Assembly (NCBI RefSeq): GCF_029167365.1
Contig: NZ_JARFNM010000001.1
Span: 1,418,001 to 1,482,000 of the forward strand
DNA length: 64,000 bases
DNA from: Amygdalobacter nucleatus
GTDB lineage: Bacteria > Bacillota > Clostridia > Saccharofermentanales > Fastidiosipilaceae
Direction: 5' to 3'
Shown: positions 57,128-64,000 of the stretch, in pieces
Position numbering within the stretch: position 1 is the first letter of the stretch
Layout of the letters: each line of letters begins with the position of its first letter
Made by a program: the position numbers and the translations under genes
The notes under the pieces: model-generated
What the model was told of the DNA's origin: nothing
Seen by the model: only the letters and a program-made list of their open reading frames with translations
Database searches by the model: none

Positions 57128-58405
57128 TTATTTTAGTAACTTGTCAGCTAAAGGTTTAAGTGCTTTACAAGCATCTTCTAGGCTCATTTCGCCATTATAG
57201 GCTTTGACCAACCACTCAGATTCGAGCTTATAAAGTTCAGCTGCTTTCTTGCAAACTGGTAATGGATAAGCTTTGTCTACATGCTCAATGTAGGCTGATA
57301 AATGATAATTTGGACTTGCTTTTTCAAACAAAGCTTTTGCATCATTACGAGCTGAGATAACTACGCCGCTCTCGCCCTGAATTTGCATAGCTTCTTTGCT
57401 ACCTAACCAAATAGCAAATTTCGTAGCTTCTTCAGTATTTTTGCCCTTAGCATAAACAGCATAGCCTAAACCGTTAATACAGTTAGCTTCTATGCCATTA
57501 AAAGTTGGAATCTCTACGCAATCGATTTTTCCCTTAATTACTTCATTACCCGCATATTCAGGCAACATATATGAGCCAGCAAAATTCATGGCAATTTGTT
57601 CTGAGCCGAACATAGCGTCAGCATTTGTTTCAGAAAGGGTTGCAGCTGTTGGTGATAATTCTTGTTTGATGAGATCAATCCAGCACGCAATACCGCCTTG
57701 GGTCTTAGGATCCATATAGCCTGTTTCTGTCTTTTCTTTGTTGATGATGTAACCACCGTTAGCATAGATTGTTTGGTAATACCAAGTTTGGAAATCGACT
57801 GGGCAAGCAAATGGATAAACGCCCTTAGGCAGCTTGGCTTTGAGTTCTTTGCAAAGTTTGACGAAATCTTCGTATGTTAAATCGTCTGTTGGATATTTTA
57901 CGCCTGCTTTATCAAATAAGCCTTTGTTATACCACAAAGCATTGGTATCAAAGTCCTTTGGCACAGCATAGTTTTTGCCGTCACGAACGTAGTTATTGAG
58001 CAAAGCAGCTGAATAATTTTCTTTGAAATCGCTAGCTTTGACAGCTTCTGTAATATCTTGTAGAATGCCACCTTCTAAGTAGCTATCTAAGTGTAAAACG
58101 TTGACCCAGAAAACATCAGGTGCAGTTCCGCCAGTAGCAGCTGCTTCTAGTTTGGTCCAATATTCTTTGTAAGGTGTCAATTGAATTTTAACTTTGACAT
58201 TTGGATTACTTTTCTCATATGTTTCAACTAACTTGTCCATCGCGAGTTTCTGTTTTTTATCCCAGATACCAAATGTCAGTTCAACTTTTTCGCCGCCTGC
58301 TTTGGCTTTTTCAGACGAGTTTGTTTTGCCCTTTTGGCCACAAGCGCCTAGACCAACTAATAGTGTTGCGCTAAGCAAACTAGCTAATAATCTTTTATAC
58401 TTCAT
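57128..58405 (-). CDS. Carbohydrate ABC transporter substrate-binding lipoprotein
   Basis: 425 residues. Lipobox LGAC (Cys22), a Ser/Lys linker, then an SBP_bac_1 domain (ELTFGIWDKKQKLAMDKLVE, TGGTAPDVFWVN). Binds an oligosaccharide or glycoside outside the cell and hands it to the two permeases. First gene of the transporter part, 70 bases after the glycosidase-like gene. Confidence 0.92.
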   Translation of the reverse strand: MKYKRLLASLLSATLLVGLGACGQKGKTNSSEKAKAGGEKVELTFGIWDKKQKLAMDKLVETYEKSNPNVKVKIQLTPYKEYWTKLEAAATGGTAPDVFWVNVLHLDSYLEGGILQDITEAVKASDFKENYSAALLNNYVRDGKNYAVPKDFDTNALWYNKGLFDKAGVKYPTDDLTYEDFVKLCKELKAKLPKGVYPFACPVDFQTWYYQTIYANGGYIINKEKTETGYMDPKTQGGIACWIDLIKQELSPTAATLSETNADAMFGSEQIAMNFAGSYMLPEYAGNEVIKGKIDCVEIPTFNGIEANCINGLGYAVYAKGKNTEEATKFAIWLGSKEAMQIQGESGVVISARNDAKALFEKASPNYHLSAYIEHVDKAYPLPVCKKAAELYKLESEWLVKAYNGEMSLEDACKALKPLADKLLK

Positions 58406-58475
58406 ATTAATCCTCCCCTTGAAGCTATTTCGCTCTTAAAATAGTTTGCCCCTTAAAACTAGAAGCTAAAACTCA

Positions 58476-60470
58476 TTATTTTTGCATGGGTCTGTCTGCC
58501 TCCCTTACTGCTGTTTTTCCCCCCTCAGACGTAATCTTATAAGTACTTGTTGTAAAATCCACTAGCACTTTTGTTAGATCTTTATTTTTATTTTCCACTT
58601 CATTAGCAAACACGCTCACCTGCTTGCTACCAGCTTGGTTCAAGAAATGATGCTCTCGTAAAGGCATATAAGCAACTTGTGCATGTAAATCCGCCACCAC
58701 TTGGCAGCGCTCACGCTGCATTTCTTCAGGCATAGCTTGGCTCTTAAATGCACCATCAATATTAGGATAAGCTGCATCACGAATATAATAAGGTGCTCCG
58801 CCGTTTAATAGAGCATACAGCATGTAGTCTTCTTTTTCGTGTTTTTCCATCATCCATGGAATAATTAAGCTGTCATGATAAACCAAGTTGAACAATGGTA
58901 CTGGCAGGCCATATTTCGGGGCGCCTGGTTTTCTTAGCATGAAATCATAAGGCGCATAATGGCAGAAAACTAAGCTCCTCACAGCCCAATCGTTGACTTC
59001 TTCAGAGCTAGGAATGATTCCGTTAGCTGTTAGATAATCAAAGCACTCACAGCGATATTTGTAGCAATCGACTCGACTCATCAAATGTTCTGGATTGTAA
59101 CATTCATCACCCTCATTACACGTAAATACATCCAAATATGCAGCGTCTAACGTTATACCAGCGTCTTTCAAGCGAGTAAAATTGCGGCGCACATATTGTC
59201 TAGCGACACTTGCACATAAGTAAGATTGGCGACCTCCAGCCCATCTTTTGTGTTCATAAATGCTGCCGTCAGATTGTTGACAGGCTTGATTTCTGTCAAA
59301 GCTAGGGGCTTTGAAGTAAAAGTCACGATACTGATCATGAATGCCGAATAGATAGCCTGCTTTATGCATAGCTTGAATTAATTGCCGCATGCCCTCAAAT
59401 CCACCTGCTTTTTCACAAGCTGGATAGAAATCAGGATGTTCGTTGTCATAGCCAGGTTCTGCCCAACCGTCTAAGTGCATATATAGTTTTTTAATTTTAC
59501 GCTTAACAAAATTTATAGCATCTTGTTCGCGCTCTTTAAATGTGACAAGTCGTTCGTTTTTGGTAGGGGCACTTGGATCATACATGTCAGATTCTGGCTG
59601 AATATGGGTCTTAATGCCGCAATGCACAAAGAAAGAACCCACTAAATCAGCAACTTTCTTATTTAGAGCAGCTTTGGCGCTTAAGGAAAGGAAGCGGCCC
59701 TCAGCTTTGGCTTGTTTGCGATAATAGGCACAAGCTGTGTTGTAATCGGCATTGGTAAAGAGTACCAACTGAACTACACGCTTATAGGCTAATTGGCCTA
59801 AACTTGGCTCAAAACTTAGTTCAACTTCTGTTGGCTCGTAAGCTTGGTGGGTAACTTTGTATTTAGCATTGGCTGCGGTTTTTACAATTGCCATGTAGGC
59901 TGTTTGGCCTTTAAATTGTGCAAACCAAGGTAAGTAAGCTGCCTCTGTACCAAAGCGTCCATCAAACGGTAAGTTAGGAAATGTTTCAGGCCAAGTATCT
60001 GGAATTAAAAGGCCTTGCATATAAGGGATAACAGTGTAATTAGCGCCTGTTGGTGGCGGGCAGAACTTGTTTGTGTTTGATTCTATTTCAGCTGCCGTCA
60101 GTTCCAGAGATGCTGGCCAGTTTAGCGCTTCCAATTTCAGTTCTTTGTCTAATTCACACTCAGGTATAAATTCTAAATAAAAAGTTTCGCTACTAAATTC
60201 AAGTGTTATTTTGGTGCTAAAGGTTAATTTCAGTTGTTTGCCATGCCATGCAATATTGCTATATGTCGATTTAACACCTACGCCTGTACCTGTTCGATAG
60301 CTTGTATGTTTAATCTGTCTGGCAGCGGTAAATGGTAGTTTCTCACCGTCAATGAGAAGATAAGGGCTTTCGTTATGGCACTGTGCTACTTGACAGCCAT
60401 TTTGCCAAAATTGCAGGCTCAATGTGTTTTCATCCAGGCTAAAGCCACTTTGCTTATATTCAACCTCCAT
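58476..60470 (-). CDS. DUF5696-type glycoside hydrolase-like protein
   Basis: 664 residues, no signal peptide. An N-terminal beta-sandwich-like part (1-270) is followed by a TIM-barrel-like part with KLYMHLDGWAEPGYDNEHPD, LFGIHDQYRDFYF, AGGRQSYLCAS, LDAAYLDVFTCNEGDECYNP and IIPSSEEVNDWAV. The acidic residues on barrel strand ends (for example Asp in LDVF and Glu in SSEE) are catalytic candidates. The layout fits DUF5696, related to GH101-like hydrolases, with no known substrate to my knowledge. Cytosolic, so it probably cleaves the oligosaccharide imported by the linked ABC system. Confidence 0.7.
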   Translation of the reverse strand: MEVEYKQSGFSLDENTLSLQFWQNGCQVAQCHNESPYLLIDGEKLPFTAARQIKHTSYRTGTGVGVKSTYSNIAWHGKQLKLTFSTKITLEFSSETFYLEFIPECELDKELKLEALNWPASLELTAAEIESNTNKFCPPPTGANYTVIPYMQGLLIPDTWPETFPNLPFDGRFGTEAAYLPWFAQFKGQTAYMAIVKTAANAKYKVTHQAYEPTEVELSFEPSLGQLAYKRVVQLVLFTNADYNTACAYYRKQAKAEGRFLSLSAKAALNKKVADLVGSFFVHCGIKTHIQPESDMYDPSAPTKNERLVTFKEREQDAINFVKRKIKKLYMHLDGWAEPGYDNEHPDFYPACEKAGGFEGMRQLIQAMHKAGYLFGIHDQYRDFYFKAPSFDRNQACQQSDGSIYEHKRWAGGRQSYLCASVARQYVRRNFTRLKDAGITLDAAYLDVFTCNEGDECYNPEHLMSRVDCYKYRCECFDYLTANGIIPSSEEVNDWAVRSLVFCHYAPYDFMLRKPGAPKYGLPVPLFNLVYHDSLIIPWMMEKHEKEDYMLYALLNGGAPYYIRDAAYPNIDGAFKSQAMPEEMQRERCQVVADLHAQVAYMPLREHHFLNQAGSKQVSVFANEVENKNKDLTKVLVDFTTSTYKITSEGGKTAVREADRPMQK

Positions 60471-60605
60471 AAATGTATGCTCCTATACAGCTTCTTTTTT
60501 ATTCACCTTGCATATAAATAAGATATCAGTCTCTGCTTAAAGTTTGTTATATATTCTGCTAAATAATGTATATAATTGAACAAAAGCGATGAAAGGAATT
60601 GGCTC

Positions 60606-61556
60606 ATGACATACGTTGCAAGCTACCTACCAACTGAATTAGCTATTACGGCTATAATTACCGTTCACTATTTTGAATATAGCAAAGAGTTCAGCTTTGC
60701 TGGCGAACGACACCCATTTTGGGAATTTATGTATGTAAACAAGGGGCAAATATTAGTCAAAACAGATAATGAACAGCAAATTCTCAAATCAGGTCAGATT
60801 ATCTTTCACAAGCCCAACGAATTTCACGCTTTGAAAGCCCATAATAATCAAGCACCGAGTATAGCTGTTGCTTCTTTCGTTTCAGCCTCGCCACTCTTAA
60901 AGTTTTTTGAGCACAAAGTGCTTTCTTTAAGTCAGGAAGAAAAAGAATTACTTGCCACGCTGCTCAGCAATGCTAAGCAGATTTTTCAAAGTCCGCTCAA
61001 TATCCCTCAAGTAGAAAAAGTTTGTTTTAGACCGAATCTTTTGCCTGGTGAAAAGCAATTATTAAAAATCAGTCTGGAGTATTTTTTGCTGAAAATCAGG
61101 CAACGTAGTCTAGCCCAAGTTGTCGAACATTTGCCAAATAAAAAAAAGATTCAAATTCACACGCATCTAAGCAATTCCAAGCAAGCAATTAATGATGAGT
61201 CAGTATCAGCTCCCATTGATCTAATTTGTAGCTATCTGGAAGATCATATTTTCAGCAACTTGTCACTCAAAGAACTATCGACAATTTTTGCTTTTAGCTG
61301 TTCCAATATCGAAAGTTTATTTCATAAACACAAAGGTTGTGGTGTTTATGCTTATTTTACCTTGTTGAAGATGGAAAAAGCGAAAGAGTTGCTTAGAGAA
61401 AATCGCTTAAGTGTAGGACAAATTGCAATTTTGCTCCAATTTAGTTCCCAGCAGCATTTTTCCAAACGCTTCAAGCAATTGTGCCAGCTTACACCCAGTG
61501 CTTACCAACACTCTGTCAACGCTATCACAAAATCAATCAAAGGGGACGATATTTAA
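60606..61556 (+). CDS. AraC-family transcriptional regulator with cupin sensor
   Basis: 316 residues from the ATG at 60606 (AAAGGAA upstream); a TTG ten codons earlier is less likely. The N-terminal cupin (HPFWEFMYVNKGQILV, HKPNEFHAL) probably senses a sugar. The C-terminal double HTH has LSLKELSTIFAFSCSNIESL and VGQIAILLQFSSQQHFSKRF with the family's final TPSAYQ. Divergent from the glycosidase/ABC operon over 135 bases, which it likely controls. Confidence 0.92.
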   Translation: MTYVASYLPTELAITAIITVHYFEYSKEFSFAGERHPFWEFMYVNKGQILVKTDNEQQILKSGQIIFHKPNEFHALKAHNNQAPSIAVASFVSASPLLKFFEHKVLSLSQEEKELLATLLSNAKQIFQSPLNIPQVEKVCFRPNLLPGEKQLLKISLEYFLLKIRQRSLAQVVEHLPNKKKIQIHTHLSNSKQAINDESVSAPIDLICSYLEDHIFSNLSLKELSTIFAFSCSNIESLFHKHKGCGVYAYFTLLKMEKAKELLRENRLSVGQIAILLQFSSQQHFSKRFKQLCQLTPSAYQHSVNAITKSIKGDDI

Positions 61557-61617
61557 ATTATCAGCCAGATCATTTTAAATAAAGCATCTGAATTAGCTTA
61601 TTCAGCAATGAGATCTG

Positions 61618-61800
61618 CTAAGCATTTTTCATTTCTTCAAATTTTTTAGCACCTCTTGTTCTTAAGACTTCTTTATCTAGTAGATCATCTATTGAGAAAA
61701 TTAGTTTTTTGGCATCCAACAACTTATTTACAATAACGCTTTCTGCACTTCCTTGGTATATGCAGGCTACTATCTTATCTTCAGCCCCATAAACTCTATG
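61618..61800 (-). pseudogene. Fragment of the partner gene of the AAA ATPase
   Basis: Minus frame ending at TAG 61618 reads YGRHRVYGAEDKIVACIYQG, SAESVIVNKLLDAKKLIFSI and RTRGAKKFEEMKNA. Its placement right after the AAA ATPase, with a few bases' overlap, and the KIVACIxxGSAE start suggest the second gene of a two-gene Abi/RloB-like module, cut after about 60 residues. The family call is tentative. Confidence 0.45.
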
Positions 61801-62922
61801 TCTCCCGTATTTTTCCTGAAATAATGGCTTCTTTTAACTGAATATAGGAGTCATAAGTAGGTACAGTTCCTCCAAGAAAATTGCTCTCGAAAGCTTCACT
61901 CTTTTTTATATCATTTTTTTGAAGAATCTCGCTAAGTTTCTGCGCATAAATACCATTTTTATTTCTAACAATATAGATTCCATCGTTGTGATCAAATTCA
62001 TCAAGCAATTCTGAATAATGGGTTGAAAAAATTAATGTTGCTCCATTTTTATTTACCAGCTTATTCATAAAGAATCTTGTAAGTGTAGCTACAATTTCAT
62101 GATTAAAATGATTTTCAATCTCATCAACAATTAAATATCCGCCCTCTTCAAATACCATCATGGCGTTAATAAATATGTTGATGCCTTTAATTGTCCCAGA
62201 TGAAAGATATTGTTCAAAAAGAAGTGGATTTGTAACAACAATTGCTTATCGACCATAAAATTTTAATTTTGCTTCTCCAGTATTTTTATCAAAGGAAATG
62301 TTCTCAATGTTCGGATCCAAAAAAGCAATTAATTCATGCGGAAAGTTGCCAATTAGTCTCAATAAGTTTACGTTTGTTAACTTAATTAAATCCTTCAAGT
62401 AAAAGCGTTGGTTCCTATTAATAGACAGTATGATACTGGTATCATCTTTCAAAAATTCGGCCTTATTATCTCTTTTTTTAGCCAATTGATCAGAATTAAA
62501 CTTAAACAAATCTTGTTTTGTTTTTACCTTAGATTTTTTCTTTACCCATAAGCGTTCATCGTTGATAATATATCTACTTTCAATTTTATTATCTTTTGTT
62601 CTGCTAATTTCTGATTCAAGCTTGCATACACCATTTTTAGGGTCAAAGAAATAGGCTATAATTTCTACATTTTCTGAATCTCGTAAAATATCTTTATTGC
62701 TAATATTATTGATAGATTCGTCATTGATAAATTCGATAACAAAAGAAATTACTTTCAGTAAAGATGTTTTACCTGATGCGTTAATGCAACAATCGAAATG
62801 ACATTATTAGTATAAATACTGTTAAAACATGGCGATACCATTTCGTTATTGTCACTAGAAACTCTCTGTTCTGCAAAGAAATCGATACCAACAGCTTCTT
62901 TAAATAACGGTAAGCCTTTCAC
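61796..62922 (-). pseudogene. AAA family ATPase (AAA_15/OLD-like), one frameshift and one stop
   Basis: From GTG 62922: KGLPLFKEAVGIDFFAEQRV, SNVISIV-like strand, then a one-base loss in Walker A. Adding one G gives VGINASGKTSLLKVIS. The frame continues through ESRYIINDERLWVKKKSKVK to KFYGR and a TAA (62246), and beyond it AIVVTNPLLFEQYLSSGTIK, FEEGGYLIVDEIENHFN (Walker B) and ATLIFSTHYSELLDEFD (H-loop). Such ATPases occur in phage-defence and R-M-linked modules. Not functional as it stands. Confidence 0.8.
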
Positions 62923-62962
62923 AACAATTAGCCTTTTTCTTTCAATCTAGCAGTGTACTATC

Positions 62963-63625
62963 CTATTCCACATAATCTCTACATTCAGTCGAACTCATAT
63001 GGAAGAAGCGACGGAAAGAAGCAGAAAAATACGCTAAAGACTGGTAGCCGCAGCGGAGAGAAATTTCTTCGATGCCCAAATTACTGGAAATCAGCAAATT
63101 CTCAGCTAAGCGCATTCTTTCCCGATAGATGAAATCCTTGATATTCTCACCCATCGTCTCTTTGAAGCTATGGGAAAGATAGGAACGGCTCATGAACACC
63201 TCATTGGCCATCTGTTCTAAGCTGAGTGCTGTATCCAAATTGTCCCTTATATACCTAATTACTTTGTAAATTGCTCCGTGATGCTTGGCATGAATACTGT
63301 GTACCGCCAGCGCATAATCATAAATAATTTGTTGACCAGTTCTAACAAAATCATCCCAATTTTTAATCTCATGGAACAGAATGCCGTGCTGATAGCATAG
63401 CTGGTGAAAAGACACATCAAAGGCGTTTAAGAATATATGATAATGCGCCTGATTCATCGCATTGAGAAATACTCTGCAAAGTCTCCCTTCATTGGGGTGG
63501 TCCTTAATGAACAGAGCCTGTTGCAGCATTTTTTTATAAGCTATGTCCACTTTGCCTAAGATCGACAGCTCGCATATTTCTTGAAATCTATATAGGCGTT
63601 CATCAGCAACAAAGCCCTGATTTTC
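62963..63625 (-). CDS. AraC-family regulator, N-terminally truncated
   Basis: About 220 residues from a possible ATG at 63625 without a ribosome binding site. The N-terminal part (LYRFQEICELSILGKVDIAY) is the linker region of YesN/AraC-type regulators; the sensor domain is absent. The C-terminal double HTH is intact: LSLEQMANEVFMSRSYLSHS and IEEISLRCGYQSLAYFSASF. Sequence upstream belongs to a FecCD fragment on the other strand, so the gene start was lost in a rearrangement. Probably a pseudogene, though the DNA-binding part could still be made. Confidence 0.75.
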   Translation of the reverse strand, partial: ENQGFVADERLYRFQEICELSILGKVDIAYKKMLQQALFIKDHPNEGRLCRVFLNAMNQAHYHIFLNAFDVSFHQLCYQHGILFHEIKNWDDFVRTGQQIIYDYALAVHSIHAKHHGAIYKVIRYIRDNLDTALSLEQMANEVFMSRSYLSHSFKETMGENIKDFIYRERMRLAENLLISSNLGIEEISLRCGYQSLAYFSASFRRFFHMSSTECRDYVE

Positions 63626-63630
63626 CATCA

Positions 63631-64000
63631 ATGAATCCTGTTCGTATTGTTCTGTCAGGCGTGGCAATCAACTCGGTACTCATGGGTTTCACGACTTTAT
63701 TGCAACTTATATACAGTGATAGCTTGTCGGGTGTTTTAGCCTTTTTGAACGGTTCAATTTCAGCTTCGACTTGGTATGACGTGCGCTTGATTTTAGCTAA
63801 AGCGTTACAAGCAAAGTTCAACGTGCCTTATTTAGAGCTGAATTTTTATGGCTATCAGGCTTGCTTAAATAGTTCGGAACAAATTGCTAAGTTGCTTGAG
63901 CTTAACATTAAGTCGAATTTTAGGGAAAAAGTTGATAGTCGTTGTGCGCGCCTAAAAATGCTGCCTTACTATCTTCGTCAAACGAGTAAACCGCTTCTCA
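63631..64000 (+). CDS. In-frame fusion: FecCD iron permease fragment to nitrogenase-like sequence (partial)
   Basis: The frame from ATG 63631 runs open to the window end. NPVRIVLSGVAINSVLMGFT and YSDSLSGVLAFLNGSISA match the FecCD permease family (about 45 residues). From STWYDVRLILAKALQAKFNV and PYLELNFYGYQA on, it looks like a nitrogenase component 1-type (Oxidored_nitro) protein. Both families carry an S-T-W-x-D-V-like stretch, a possible join point. Neither half is complete, so this is probably a deletion scar between neighbouring genes of an iron/nitrogenase-like cluster. Confidence 0.55.
   Translation, partial: MNPVRIVLSGVAINSVLMGFTTLLQLIYSDSLSGVLAFLNGSISASTWYDVRLILAKALQAKFNVPYLELNFYGYQACLNSSEQIAKLLELNIKSNFREKVDSRCARLKMLPYYLRQTSKPLL

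Noticed and set aside
1-64000. CRISPR arrays, tRNA and rRNA genes
   Set aside because: I looked for spaced direct repeats of 25-40 bp and for cloverleaf and rRNA motifs and saw none; the repeats present are short phased arrays or coding repeats.

Overview
The window is low-GC DNA from a Gram-positive bacterium, most likely a host-associated member of the Clostridia (Bacillota). The signs are strong GGAGG-type ribosome binding sites, lipobox lipoproteins, sortase-anchored surface proteins, a Bacillota-type glutamine synthetase, a PPi-type phosphofructokinase and IS30/IS1634 relics. I cannot name the species. Gene decay is heavy: at least fifteen genes are truncated, frameshifted or interrupted by stops, many of them defence genes. 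A few cargo fragments at 45.4-46.8 and 51.2-51.5 kb are visibly GC-richer and look imported, perhaps from Actinobacteria (inference).

Layout. 0-5.1 kb: the 5' part of an acyl-CoA-synthetase-like gene, a DUF1836 protein, a candidate structured RNA followed by a PBECR4-type nuclease-like gene, and pepN. 5.1-12.8 kb: a fused pair of IS relics, a bacteriocin-export-type ABC ATPase beside a MATE tail, yaaA, nox, a RelBE-type module with a frameshifted toxin, and an AlbA_2 regulator carrying four in-frame stops. 13-31 kb: an M20 peptidase, then a large minus-strand catabolic island. In order of transcription it has a LacI regulator, a ribokinase, a branched-chain-amino-acid-type ABC importer (livHMGF plus binding protein), DhaK/DhaL-like proteins, two MtaA-like zinc methyltransferase homologues, PPi-PFK, a MalY/PatB aminotransferase, a membrane transporter and an SDR, with a divergent XRE regulator. 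31-35 kb: a decayed defence island with Wadjet jetC/jetD remnants and DUF4143 and DUF3825 remnants. 35-41 kb: glnA, then glycerate permease, garK and divergent cdaR.

41.4-55.2 kb holds the most unusual structure. A host hsdM gene is split inside its DPTCGSGS motif by two related elements integrated in tandem. The three junctions behave as attL, attP-type and attR sites sharing a GA dinucleotide; joining the outer two restores the hsdM reading frame across the VYDPTC codons. The outer element (about 9.15 kb) carries a large serine recombinase (one frameshift), a 1168-residue SHIRT-repeat surface adhesin and remnants of a C39-like peptidase, a response regulator and R-M genes. The inner element (about 3.9 kb) carries a beta-helix adhesin and a DnaQ-BRCT exonuclease. 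Its integrase locus has been deleted between 8-bp repeats, leaving a 55-codon fusion ORF. Both elements carry ~21-bp-phased arrays of a TCTGAAAC motif next to one att end. I read this as a serine-integrase mobile cassette that delivers cell-wall adhesins into hsdM.

55.3-61.6 kb: a carbohydrate ABC importer with a DUF5696 glycosidase-like protein and a divergent AraC regulator. 61.6-64 kb: a decayed AAA ATPase and partner fragment, a truncated AraC regulator, and an in-frame fusion of FecCD permease and nitrogenase-like sequence running off the window. I saw no rRNA, tRNA or CRISPR array.
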